Shown here: positions 1 to 14,200 of the stretch, one piece after another | Numbering within the stretch: the stretch's first letter is position 1 | How the letters are laid out: each line of letters begins with the position of its first letter | Assembly (NCBI GenBank): GCA_028554795.2 | Contig: CM068839.1 | Span: 89,190,182 to 89,254,181, forward strand | Length of the DNA stretch: 64,000 nt | Direction of reading: 5' to 3' | Source of the DNA: Sinohyriopsis cumingii | Lineage: Eukaryota; Mollusca; Bivalvia; Unionida; Unionidae | The notes under the pieces: generated by a model | The model's database searches: none | What the model saw: only the letters and a program-made list of their open reading frames with translations | Told to the model about the DNA's origin: nothing | Position numbers and translations under genes: made by a program

Positions 1-138
1 AGAAAATGTCATTTGGAACATACTATTGCTGAAGGAAAAATGTCATTTGGAACATCCTGTTTCTAAAAGAAAAATGACATTTGGACCATCCTGTTTCTAA
101 AGGAAAAGTGTCATTTGGAACATACTGTTGCTAAGGAT
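1..138. repeat. Short tandem repeat, unit about 36 bp
   Basis: Four imperfect copies of a unit containing ATGTCATTTGGAACATAC run from the window edge to about position 138. The array may continue to the left. It lies downstream of the last kinase exon in the window, so it is probably intronic. Confidence 0.6.
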
Positions 139-501
139 AACTCTCCTGAACATGAAACCAATGCTTTATGATATGCTAATAAAAAGAAATGGAGCAAAAA
201 TGCCAAAGGTCACCAGAACATTAACTTCGAATTCCTGCCTGTCAGATCTTCATTATTTCTGATATCTTGATTTTAATTGGACTGCCTAAGTCTTAAAATG
301 CATATTCAGATGTTACTTAAAGCTTGTTAGAAAATGTTCAACTAATGTATATAAGGATTTATCACTCACTTCATGAATTTTCTTGCTTCTTAAAAAAAAA
401 AAATCGATGATCATATACTCCTATAATTTGTGCAAGTATTAATGAAAAGAGGCCAAAGTTGACCTACAAAATGATGCAGTGGAAAAATTAACATAACCCA
501 C

Positions 502-611
502 TTGTTCCATAACTTCTGGGGCCATCCAGCAGGGCGTTCCTACAAATGTATGTCTGACAGACTCTCGAGTATTGTCCTTTCCTGTGGCCAGCCAAGCACT
601 GACACCAAAAT
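502..611 (-). CDS. OXSR1: OSR1/SPAK-like kinase, exon 6 (DFG and activation segment)
   Basis: The acceptor CTATAG lies just above position 611. The split Asp codon completes the DFG motif, followed by VSAWLATG and the P+1 loop [13 protein letters not shown]. The threonine phosphorylated by WNK lies in the TFVGT segment. Two GT donors are possible, after Gln (502) or four bases later; the next exon is outside the window, so the lower boundary is uncertain by a few bases. Confidence 0.9.
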
Positions 612-3600
612 CTATAGGCAAAGTGAACATATAAATATTTAATATCAGCCAGCCAAATGGATGCCATAATATTGTTTAAAATGTGGTTTTCTAATAGCTG
701 TCATCAGTTTTTAATGCTGATCTTTGAAAAACTACATTGGCATTTTTAAAACACCTGCACACCCACAAAATGTTTTTAAAAAAATTAAGAAACCTTGCAC
801 ACAAAAAATATCATCTGTAACATTCTATCAATATATTGGGATAGCTAGTCATCTATAATATAATAACATAAAGGACTATCAAACTATCTCAGCAACTTCT
901 AAGTAATTTCATTTGCATGTGTCTAATGATTTTCATATAACAGGCTAACACCTGAGCCAGGACAAACACAGGTGGGAACAAAAGTCAAGAACCACCCATG
1001 AGTGCACAGATATACACCCCCAAATTAAAATATGTTCATGAAAGCAATGTTACCAATATATTAACTACTCTCTTTTGACTCAAAAAGCCACAAATGTAGA
1101 AAACTCAGTTCTGATGAATGTACTGTTCAAACATTCCTCTGAAATTAGCAAGGATCCGCTCTATTAAACAAAACACTTGCATTTAACATGTCCATTATAA
1201 AACATTATCATATAATGCCCAGCACATTTTGTGCCCAGGGGCTACCAGAATGTTTAACTAGGCTAATATATATTAAATCCTGGTAGACAGCAGTGTTACG
1301 AGTCTAGGCTCTTACAGTAAGTAACAAAAACAAAGTGAAGAAAACAAAGTTTTGTCAAATTTAACAAATAATTTTTTTCCCAAGAAAAAAAAGGGTAAAA
1401 ATGAGAAAAAGAACATACGGTTTTACAAATCAAATCCAAAATTAATCTAAGAATTAAAAAATAGAAGTCCTATTATTAAAATGTCCTAAATGAAACTGAC
1501 TTCGAATCCCAATGAAATCCAAAATGGAAGACAATGACAACTGTTGTAATCTGTGAAATGCTCCAGTGTCAACAGTCTCTTGTTGACTCACAGAAAATAT
1601 TATTCCAGTTTTTGAATCCTGTTTAAATTTCATAAAAAGTCTTTGTCCAAGAATTAATTTAGAGCACTAGTATTTCCAGGGAAAAGAATCACTTTTCTTT
1701 AAAATTATTTGAAGAAAATAAAATAATTAGCCCAAACTGGACACAGCATAAAACAAACGTGACTTCTCAAGTGTTAAGGCACTACTGACAATTCCTTCTC
1801 AAAACATTAGTAAAACTTCTAACTACAACGCAAAACAAATTCCTGGATGGAGGTCAAGAGTTCATCCTTCTGGGAAAACCAAAAGTTTGTAACAATAAAT
1901 GCATGTTATTTGTCACATACTCCATATATGGTCTTGATTCCACTTTATGAATCTTAATGTGAGAAAGAATAAAAACAAAAAAAAGTTCTTAACTAAAACC
2001 TTTACTGGTTTTGAATCAATGTCAGGAATTGGTCAGCATTAGATACAAAGTTTCTATTATTAGTTGTTTACTTTGAAAAATAAAAAAAAAGGTTAGAACT
2101 GAACTCTAATGCAGTAAATCAAGTTACATTACAATAGCATGTAATGGAATTAAAAAAATTAAAACTAACAAACAACACAATTATATTCATTCCGATACAA
2201 ATTAAATAAAATATACTTAACAGCAGACAATTATATATCATGATTCATTCTACATATTTTCTTCAAAATGTCCTATAATAAAACAATTTACTGAGGTGAC
2301 TAATTATACATGATTAATAAAAAAAAGGAAAAGGGAAAGGATTACTGATTCAAGAAAACAGATTTTACATTATAAAGCCTGTTCTTGGCTACTAAATTAA
2401 AGCTGGGCTAACTGGTTCCTTTCACATAAAGCCTGTTCTAGGCTTTGAATTTAAACTGGGCTTAGCCTAACAGATTCATTTCATAGTAGTCTGCTGGGCT
2501 ACCTTCTAATATTTAACATGTTGGACCCTGACCCTGAATATTCCCAAACTACTCAACACTGAAAGATTCAAACCTACTGAAAAAGCCACATATAACAGTG
2601 TCAAGAAAAAACTGAATGCCTTTTATGTTAGTAATCATACTTTAAGGTATATCAAATTAAAATAGAGTTCTTGTCAAAAAAAACTTACAGATGTAATGGG
2701 TACATGAAATTAAACACAAGTTAGCAAGAGAATACAATAATCCTAAAGCTGTTTGACCTTCGATATGTGTGGAAACTAATGTGAATGACTGCATTATCAC
2801 CTGAAACTTATCAAACACATATACACATATTAGCACAATTAATTTTGGAGGAATTGGCATCAATCCTGCAATCACGTATCTTAAGTAAGACCCTTCATTT
2901 TACTCATATAAATAATACCTCAACCTGGTCCTTCTACCTTTGTAACAGCTGATGATAAAAATTCATTTTTGAATGACTTCTTGATGTACAAACTCAAACC
3001 TGTGTAAAACCTCATCTTATATATTTATGATAAATGATCTTTGTTAAGAGGACTATGAATAACTGGGGCTACTTCTATGTAGCATTTTTATACATGTACA
3101 GAGTATATACAAATGCCCATTACTGAAGGTTTAATATTATAAAAAAAGTAATAAGTTCATAGGAGATAACTACATGAATGGTTCCATTTTCTTTTTTAAA
3201 ACTGGATATCCCACCATATCAATGGATTACAAACTTTGGCATACAGTACAAGCATAATATAGCAAATCATGTCAAAGATACATGACTTTCAAGATACATG
3301 ACTTTCAAGAAAACTGAACACTTAATCTTAAGATTGCAGAATCTTTAAAATTATTGATGATGTAAACAAAATAAATGCCCTATACTTATGTCTTGCAATT
3401 CAAGGATGCAACAATAAAAACCTTTTGAAATTCACCTTTGGGACAAATATACATTACAGTCAGGTAATTATAGAGTTTTGAGATATCTGTTAAGCTATAC
3501 CTGCAATATACACTGACCCATCTTCTCCCAGAAGAATATTTCCAGCCTTGATATCTCTGTAAAAGAATGTAAGCAGAGAAATGAAGTATTCATGGGAGAA

Positions 3601-5192
3601 ATATCTTACAACTCACTATATAATATTTGACCTAAAATCACTTATGTCTTGCAATTCAAGGATGCAACAATAAAAACCTTTTGAAACCTTTTGAAACCTT
3701 ATGTCTTGCAACTCTCGATGTACTATCTGACCTCAAATTGACTGCACAGATAAGGTCTTGTGTATGAGTCTATTATGCAGGTTTTAACTGAATGAGCTGA
3801 TAAATACATGTAACAACTGGAGTCCTCATTCAGTATGAGCTGATAAATACATGAACCCAGTCAACAGAACTCAAGTCCTCTTTCAGTATAAGTCAATAAA
3901 TACATAAACACAGTAACAACTTAAGTCCTCTTTCAGTAGGAGCTGATAAATACCCAGTCAGTAACAACTTAAGTCCTCTTTCTGTACAAGTCAAAAAATA
4001 CCTGCGCACCATCAATAACAACTCAAGTCCTCTTTCAGTAGGAGCTAATAAATATATGTACAAAGTAACAACTTAAGTCCTCTTTCAGTAAAAGCCTATA
4101 AAATGCTTGTACACAGTAATAATCGAAGTCCTCTTTTAGTATGAAACTATAAATACCTTTACAAAATCAATAACAACTTGAGTCCTCTTTCAGTATGAGC
4201 TGATAAATACCCAGTCAGTAACAACTTAAGTCCTCTTTCTGTATAAGCCAATAAATACCTGTGCACCATCAATAACAACTCAAGTCCTCTTTCAGCAGGA
4301 GCTAATAAATACATTGTACAAAGTAACAACTCAAGTCTTCTTTCAGTAGAAGCCTATAAAATGCTTGTACACAGTAATAATCAAAGTCCTCTTTTCAGTA
4401 TGTAACCAAAAAAAACTTTTACAAAATTAATAACAACGTTGGTCCTCTTTCTGTATGAGTAAAAAAATACTTGTACACAATCAGTAACAACTTAAATTCT
4501 CTTTCTGTACAAGCCAATAATATATGTACACAGTAAAAACTTAAGTCCTCTGTCAGTATAAGCCTATAAATACACAAAATCCTTGAAATTTTATGGAATG
4601 AGGAATTTTTACTACGCATATTAAAAATTCCACAGAATCTGGAATCGTTGTCATCTCTACTAATTAGCTGAAAAAGACAGTACACATGCTTATGCATAAC
4701 ATGTACAGGTCTGCAAACAGTGAAATTCACATAATCCACTGGCAGATCATGGGTCTAAACTCTTCTTTCTACATATTATTTCAAGTGCACCACATACACC
4801 CTAATCAACTGGCACAACGTGACTGTATTGAACCTGGTTTACATGCACCATGTCACAATCAACTGGAACAATGTGACTGCATAGAACCTCGTCCACATGC
4901 ACTATATGTCACAATCAACTGGCACAATGTGACTGCATACAACCTAGGCTACATGAACCATTATGTCACAACACAGACCCTGATCCATTGGCAACAAAAG
5001 TCACAGCATAGACCCTTACTTATTGTCACATTATATCAATGCACAGACCCTGATCCACTTGCAAAATATGTCACAGCACAGAACTTGTTCAACTGGCACA
5101 TTCTATCCCAGGTGATCTAGACATTTGGGTAAACATTATAAATGAGTGAATATGATACTACTCTAAACAGGAATTGTATGCATATGGTGCAA

Positions 5193-5231
<39 letters not shown>

Positions 5232-8200
5232 TTTGGATTTTTTTACATAGCTTTAACAATTTTTCAGTCATACTGCTATGATGTCTGAAGTGTGCAGTTT
5301 ATAGTGATGTCTAGCACTGGGGCATCATGCAGCAGACATTTAGCATCATGTCCCAGCCAGCCACATTATCCTGACACCAAGCCGACCTGTCAGAATACTA
5401 ACCTCTTAATGCTGAGCACCTTGCAAGGCAGCTGTGAGTACTATTTTTATATTTTTAAAAGTCTTTGGTATGACTCGGCCGGGGTTTGAACCAGCGATCT
5501 CCTGCATCTGAAGCGATCCTCTAACCACTAGACCACCAGAGTGGTCAGCGAAATCTCATCCTTGTAGGTTTTGACTGACTAAAAGTAACTGTGACACAGC
5601 ATTTTTCATGCTTCTTTATTTTATTTCTGCTTCATGACGAAGTAAATCATGTAAATATCAACTTTAAACTTACAAATTCCCAAGTTAAGCAAGACATCTA
5701 TCACCTGTAGGTTGTGCCTATGGTTAAATATATTATACAAAAACTGTTGGCATCCGCCACATAGCTGTTGCAGCTGCCAACATCAGAAAAGTAACCATTA
5801 TGTCTTGCTTGTTCCACAAACATAAGCTCAATACAAATTCATGTTGCCATCCCCAATGACGTTCCAATCACTATGACCCTGACCCTTGACCTTCTGACAA
5901 AAGAAAGCCCTTGCTATTTTTAGGCTCAATGGAACAAATAAATCCTCATTCTGGTATGAATCCAATCATCAAACAGGCCAATCTAGGAACAACTAAACGA
6001 AAAGTTGGCATCAGCCTGGAAAATGTACAGACACTGCTATCAACGTTCACCTTTCTGCAAAACTCTGTTTGGGCTGTAAAAAAATTCCCCATAGAAAGCA
6101 CTACTGAATTTTTAACTTAATCACTTGAGTTTGTAAAGTGAATTGAAAATCTTCCAGACTACAGGAATGTTGACAGGACAGAGTACTAAAAATCTTACCT
6201 GTGTATTTGCCCATTATTATGGAAATATTCCAGTCCTTTCAAAACTTCTTTCAAAACTGTTGCTATGGTAACTTCATCTAATACACCATGTCTGCATCCT
6301 CCACCCCTCATTTTGTTCTTGATAATATCCAGCATTGACCCTGTTGAAAATGACATTTAAAGATACCAAATATATAATAATGTGAAATCATTAGTTTAGT
6401 TAGAATCAATTTTCATTGCTTGGAAAAAAATTACATATATTAATTAGTTCTTATATTAGTGGATTGTGGAAGGGGTCCCTATCCCAATTAAGGGGTCCTA
6501 TTGTTTCCACAGAAGGGATACTGTTTCTACAGATCAATCCTTATTTTCTGGTTTCTTAAATTCTTGGTTTCTAACAACCATCAAAATCAACAAAGTTTGT
6601 ATCCCATTACAAATAATTAATTTAGTATTCAGTAAGATCAAAATTATAGAGCAGGGGTCTCAAACATGTGGCCCGTGTGGCATCACAAGGTGTCATGAGA
6701 GATAACAAAGGTGGTGCGGCCCTTGGGCCATTGAAAAAATGCCCTCATGTGGCCCTATGGGTGTTTTGAGTTTGAGACCCTTGTTAAAGAGGATACAGAA
6801 TATCGAGGTTGACAAGGACAGTATACAACCAGCATCATTTTTCAAAAAATTAAATTTCTTGAGTTAAAGAAACATTGGTAGGCTGCACCGATGTGATGAC
6901 CAACCAACTGAAACATACATACTGATCTCTTAAAAGTTGAGCTAGTTAGCATGTGGGCACAAGAAAAAACTACTCCCCAAAACAGCCAATGACTTCATTT
7001 AAGTCATAAGTGGAATCCACAACATAAAGTGAAATGGCAGTGATGTATTGAAAACTATCTATAATGTTTTCTTGACCTCCAGCCACTCAGTAAAGTTCAA
7101 GGGAGGAGGCTGGTTGTTTCGTAGCTGTGTTTTATAGTGACCACTGATTGAGTGTTAACTTTTGAGATGATCCATATGCTTCAAACAGTGGACCAAACTA
7201 ATATGTGATAATTTACACATTTCTGAATTATGTCTGTGAAGTAAAATTGTTGTGGACTTAATTATTTCTTTTAATTAAATTGTGTCGTCATGGAATTCAT
7301 ATATTTACCTTTGGTCTAGATCAATAAACTGATGTTTAAGGACATTTATGTATCACAACAAATTCAATTAGGCTGGATATGGAATGGTAATCTTGACAAA
7401 GTTAATGTGATTTATGGAATCATTAAAGCGGTGAGTCACTCAGCATTCAATAATATAGCTCATCCTGCTGAATTTTCCATATGCATTTAATGTTCATTAT
7501 TCTGTCAAAATTCAAAGAAACTTAGGTTAACTGGTAAGTCTTAAAATGAAGTAATGTGAATTATTATGGAAAATTACTTCTTTTGAGCCTTAATTAAGAA
7601 CCCTTTACTTTAAACAAAAACAACTCAAATTTGCCACAAATCGCCAGTTCTGTCTGTCAGTGGCACTGACCTTTGGAATTTTGACCCTTTGATCCCCCAA
7701 AATAATATATTTCTTCCTTACCCTATTAGTAAGTCACTGACAAAATCTGGTAACTGTATATTGCGGAAAAGCAAGTGCAGAAATAAAAATGATAATATTG
7801 CGATTGGCAACATCATAACATAATACACTCCGCCTTATATAAAAACTTAATATTAACAACATCAAGGATAATGCCTTCAGAAAAGTGATGCATATGTCCA
7901 TACCTGTCAACCAGCTGAAATTAAAACCTGTATGCCAGACCAATAAAAATCTTACAAAGACAAAATAAACTTGTACAAACAAAGTATTCATATATAAGAT
8001 CAACAGTTTTAAAACAATAAATGCTATAGACAAACTAATTTTACACACATTTACATAATTATTTACATCTCTGAAACTTTATTTTATTTTATTCATTTGA
8101 TTTTCAGTGTGTTGTAACACACACGTTATTGCAACACATGCACCCTTTGCACTTTTCAAAATGTAAACAAGGGTTTAAAGTCGATGCAGCGGTGTCAATG

Positions 8201-11200
8201 TTTATTTTACACTGTAAAAATAATGTTAGTATGTCTGCATTCAGGGACTTCCTACAATCTGTATGCATTTTTTCATCATAGAAAAGATCTCTCACACTCT
8301 GCATTTTTGTGAGTAGTCCCTGAATAACTAATTTCAGATTTGGGAGGCGGATGCCACCAGCACTAATTGTCTGGCTGATAATATTCAGCCAGTAGCTACA
8401 AAAGCTCCTTTTCTGGAGATCGTATGTTAATACAGACGCACACTCATCAGGCAACATGCAATAATCCTCAAACTCATCTTTAAGCTCTTCATCATAAGTT
8501 CATGATCCAGGTGTGGATCAACTCAAAAACAAAAGTGTCGCTTCTAGTAAAAAAATAATATGTGCAAGGTACTTTGAAAAGGTGTAATATTAACTTTTTG
8601 GGATTTATCATGGTTTCATTATTACATGTTTATATTTTTCCCCCATAAACCCTTAGTCCTATAAAGTAAGACCTTGACCTGATATTTTATTTGTGGTCGT
8701 CAAGATCTTACTGCCTAATGATGGCGCCATGTAGTGTGTTCCGAAGTCGATTAACTTCAGAGCGATAAGTCAATTTTCAGGAATATCTCACACACTTGGC
8801 ATCCGATATCAGCACTTTTTTCTACAAATTAAAGCTATAATGTTTGAGACAGACTTTACTTACACTGATGTCTTTTTCCTAATAAAATTTAAATTCCCAC
8901 ACAAGTACATGGGCATGTTTTCAAGTTCCGTTGGCCCACATTTCAGTTGGCTGGAATGTGATGGCAGTTGGCAGTATTGAAATCGGTTAAAAGGATCATA
9001 AGAATCTTGAATGCAACAAAGCCATCTAAACACTTTCTTCAATATTAATATATTTTTATTTGTTTCATTAAAGAAGGATACTTCAACTTAACCCGATTTC
9101 GGCATTCCCGGCTTCCATCGATTTCCAAAGCATATTAGAATTATCCCCACATTGCTTGCACATAGCTAAAAAGATATTCTGGATTGCGCTCGACTTTTTA
9201 AAATAAATTATGTCCAGACCCTGGGATTAACAACAACAAAAAAAAAAGGTTTAAAAAAACGTGATTTTTTTTAATAAGAAAAATGTACAAAATGGTTGTA
9301 CAGCCATACACTGACAAAAATGGAAAAAATGTACAAATTATGAGTAAACCGTACAAGTTGACAGGTATGTATGTCTTGCCTAAGCAGGTAATAGTGACCT
9401 ACTTTTGCCATCCAAGGCGCAGTGTTGTCCCTAGCCTGTTTTATGCGAGAACTGCACCTTGCTCTCACAAGCTAGTGATGCACCCTGCTCACCTTTGAGG
9501 CACTGCTCAACAGGTTTATTTTGTGCATCACGTTTGCAATAATGTCTGTTTTCACTTGCAGTGTAAATATTATCTTAAATGCACATGTGAGGTGTATAAA
9601 AATGCACTCTCTCATTGAGAAAACATCCTACAGCAGACTTACATTGCCCTGACCAGCAACAAGTATTCTGCCCTGACAGTGTGGTTTGCTGACAATACTG
9701 AGGTGAATTTAAATTTAATAAATGTACATACAAGAGAGTCAAAGAAACTAAGCTAAATGCAAAAAGTGTTGCTTGATAGCTACAACAACAATGATAACAA
9801 CAGCTAAGTCATGGGGAAAAGTGATACTTGCCAATGCTCTGCAGGAAAAGTCAATATATACTCACTGCTTTGCTTCTCAAATAAAAATGCTCAGATGTAA
9901 ACTGAACATGACATAACCACGCAACTACAACAACTGAAAATCAAAACATTTCATAAAGGATTCAACTATTCCAGTTTAACAGAACTGACAAAAAAGTTAA
10001 AAAAGTTAAAACCCAAGGTGATACCTGAAATGACATAGTTGTGCAGATTTTCATGGATGGTAGATTATGGTACTAGATTCAACAATGGGAGACTTTTCGC
10101 TTCCTGTGGAAGTCATTACAGTTGGGTACCACGAAAAATTTTGCATCACAATATTTCCGAGTACACCACAATACATACCATGGTATAATGCAATTATTTT
10201 GGTACCTACAGTTTAATGATCTGGTGCAGGGGCCTGATACTTAAAAAAAAATCTCTCAGTAGCTGGAAAAAATATCTAGCTCTGATTTATTGCAAAATAA
10301 TATCCCATTATATCCATTATTTGAAAAGAACTGAATGATCTTAAGACAAAAAAAAAATAAAATATTTCAGCTCAAAAGCGTATGTTAGCTGTTGTATAAT
10401 CTGTAATCTAAAAACTAACAAAAGTGAGATGATTAAGCTTACACTATAGCTGACACCTTGAGAAAGACATTGTTTTGACATTAGAGAGCCTGTTGATAAA
10501 ATAGGAAGTGTTGAGTTGACATTGAAACCTATAATTTACTAACTACAATATCAATATAGTAGGCTGGGAAACTGGGATTCCATCACCCAGGCAATATATT
10601 TATCAGAGAGGCACAGTAAACATAAAACACACTCAAAAAACAAGAAAATCTTTGGATTATTCGCTGTCTTACAAAGGTATTGCCGTACTTAACACTTCAA
10701 AACATGCTGTTAAATAACTAAAAAAGGATATATTTTTTAATTCAAAATTTTTCCAAAAGCTGGATTGGACCCAAATATCTTTCACAGCATCCCATTTGGC
10801 TACTGAGTTGGCATACATGGCACGTGTCAAACATGGGATTAAAGGACCATTATTTATTTGTAATATTCAAAATGAATTTGTGATAAATACAACTATTTTG
10901 TAAAAAATATTAAAAATTTGTTGAATAATTTTGCCCTGAAAAAAATTAAAGCATGTTTTTAATATCAATAAATTCAGAACAAAATTATTCTTTAATTTCC
11001 AAACATTCCTTACTGATGGAAACTACCAAATTACTGGGACAGTGAAAAGCATTGTGTTATGTACCACTGGGGAAAAAACCCTCAGCAAACCAGTATACTA
11101 ACAATATTGCAAAACTTTAGAAACTGCATTTTCCAATAAACTTAAGTTTCCTTGTAGACTGAAGTGAAATGGATGAAAAACAGCCAAGTAATGTCTGTTT

Positions 11201-14200
11201 TGTTCAATAATAAACTTATATGCAACTACTTACCTGCATGATTTGAGGGGTAGCCTGATACCATATATCTGTTTGGTTACTTGGGCTTGAATTTTATTTT
11301 TGATGGTTTGTTTTGGATACTTAATTAAATATTTTTATATGTTTCTATACTGCAAAGAAATTCAGCAAAAATTAAATTATCCTTCGCCATCTAAATCTAA
11401 ATATAAATACACTAAAAAGTTACAAGTTGCTCCCCAGGACTTGTCAAGTGAGGAACACCGTAACTGATCACTTTAAGATAACAATCAATGATGGCTGCAC
11501 TAAGTTTTAAATCAGGACAGATTCTGAACTGTAAACATCTTCAAGGTCAAAATTTCCCTTCCAGCAAACCATGTGTTCATTCCAAAGTTCAAGAAAGAAA
11601 GGTTTCCAAAAGTCTCACCTCCATTACATAACCTCATGACTACCCAGAGTTCCTCTTTCACCACAAAGGAAGTGTAGTAGGCCATCACATTCTCATGTTT
11701 ACACTGGCTCATTGCTTGAATCTCTTTCTGAAATAGAAAAAGGAGCAAAAATACAAATGGAAACCATATGCAAAACTGTAAAACTTATGAAACTGTGACA
11801 TTTGACCCTCACTTCACTCCAATCCCTCCCTGAGGCTGCATTTAGGATCTAAAACCTTTGTTGTAATGAATGAATATTAGAGAAATATGATACCAAATGT
11901 CAGCATCTTGTTCATTTTGTAATGATGAACTTCATGCTACCATCCTCCACTCACACTCAGACATGATTTTGGTCTTCCATAAAAAAAGCTGAAAAATTTT
12001 TAAGAGGGGTTTGCGGGTCCTCCCCCAATAGGGTCTTGAGGGGCAGCGCCCCTGATCTGGGGATCCAGGAGGCTGAAGGCTCCAGGCCAAAAGCGCATTT
12101 TACACTCATAAAAAACTGCTACTGGTGCAACTTATGATCATAAAATAAACCAAAATAATCATTTGAAAAACTAATAAACTTACCAAAAATGTTCAACTTT
12201 ACTTGAATAATTTCACAATATTTATAGTCACATGAATTTGTTCTCCAATACTATTGATGCTGAAGTTATTTCATGTGCATGTCAGTGTTCACATCATAAT
12301 TACTTCACAATAATTTGTCAATTGCCGCAAATATATTATACTTCTCTCTTTTCATAACACATCTGTAAAATAAACACCCAAGTACATCAACTATATACAA
12401 ATAATCCCATACATTCACTGGTCTTTTTCTCCAATGGACACAACCTGTTGATATGCCAGTCAAGCTCTTTTTGCGGCTTTGGCAAAGATTTCTTTAGTCT
12501 TCCTTTTTGTCACCACTGACTTTTTTGGCTCAATGTGCAATTGTTTCTTTTCCTTCTCAATGAGAGCCTTTTTTCTCTCAAGCTGGTGCTTGTATTGGCA
12601 ACATGCAGTGCGCATATTCTGACAGAGGGCTACATCTGTTCTCTCATGCAAGAAATCTTTCTTCTTATAGTAATTAACTGCACTTTTTCCAGACGCCTTC
12701 TGAGCTTCAATTTTTCTGTGTGCAGCTTCTTTTGTAGGTGCTATTCCAAACTCTTCCAACCACGATTACCGTAATTCAGATCTTTCTTGCAGAGGTCACA
12801 ACATGCCAGTCCTCTAGCATTCAGTTTTCTTATAAACTGACCAACTAAATTTCTGTCAACTTTTCGCTCCAGCCATTCCCATTTCCATAAGGTTTTTAAA
12901 CCGTTATCTAAACTTTCATGTCATACTCTCTCTCTCTCTCTCTCTCTCTCTCAACAACTTGGATGTCATGTTTTACAAGCATGCTTCTTCTTTCCATTGC
13001 CATCAGTTTCCGTTACATGAAGATTCATTGGGTGAATTAAAACCTTTGACCAATCAGAATACTCTTTATGAGTTTAGTGTGCTAACTAATATATGGAATG
13101 AATAATTTACAAGGGTCGTTGCAGAATGGGACTGGAAAGAATGTTTATGAAAAACTGGATTGGAGATGATATAAAAAATGGACTATATCAAGAACAATCT
13201 GATTTGTCAGGAGAAAAGTGGAATTCCGCTTTAAAATGGAGAAAAATCATGCCTGCACACTGGAGGGCTGCATCCTGGATATCAAGCTTTCACTGTCTTT
13301 TAAAGATTAAAATATGGTACCAAATGTATCACCTGTCTCAAAAGGTGTGAATGGACTTCTGGATAAGATTATAACCTCCTCCACCAACATCTGAGGGATG
13401 CATGCTGGAAATGAACCATTTGCTCTCTAAACATTAAAACATGGTGCCAAACATAATCTCTCTCCAACAGGTCTCAAATGAATTCCTGGTTACAACGAAA
13501 ACCAAGTTACAGGCTAGGCGACAGACACAGTGATGGATAGGCAAGACAAATCACAACATACATGCATGAGCATGAAAAATTTCATAACTCCTGTATGTTA
13601 TAAAATTCTGCTGATATGATGCACTCCCCTCAGAAAATCCTTTAATTTTGATCATAGTGGACCAATTGGGAACTGTTTTCAATCAATGAAAAGGAGTAAA
13701 AGTCAATGAAATTTCCCAAAGATTCTCTCACCTTAATATATCGTTGATTTTGCCATACATATTTCTCACAGCATGTAAATAATGACCTTCCAAAAAATAT
13801 GGGTGTATGAGGATCCAAATAAAATGAATAATTGCCATTTAAAGGTACGTGTAATCAAATTTAAAAATGACACCCAGTACAGATATAGTCAGTTCTGAAC
13901 AGCTACATGGCATGTATGACTTTTACTTTAATTAAGTGCTTACTCAGTGGCTGAACTGGCTTTATTTTTAGAATCAAATATTACTTTTGACACAATGATT
14001 AATTAACAGACTAGTTTGCCTCCAGCAGATTACAGTATATGAAAGGTTGTGACATCACAGTAACACCCAAGTGTAAGTATGTAATCTGATCAGAGAACCA
14101 TTTCTATTAAATAATTTGATCAGGTACCTATCAAGTTTTCTTATTAAAATCACACACAGTAGACAAATCTTTAGCATTTCAAGTTTTTCTGATTCAGTTA

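Larger units (their letters stand above)
3557..6198 (-). other. OXSR1: Kinase intron 4 with two minisatellites and a SINE
   Basis: An intron rich in tandem repeats (3781-4575 and 4790-5105) and holding a tRNA-derived SINE (about 5190-5549). No gene is supported. Short open frames across the repeats are products of the tandem structure. Confidence 0.7.

Noticed and set aside
4686..5120. A 144-codon plus-strand frame
   Set aside because: Made entirely of minisatellite units; no domain.
8104..8457. A 117-codon minus-strand frame with GGIRLPNL, reminiscent of the end of a LINE reverse transcriptase
   Set aside because: Only a weak short resemblance and no reverse transcriptase motifs nearby.
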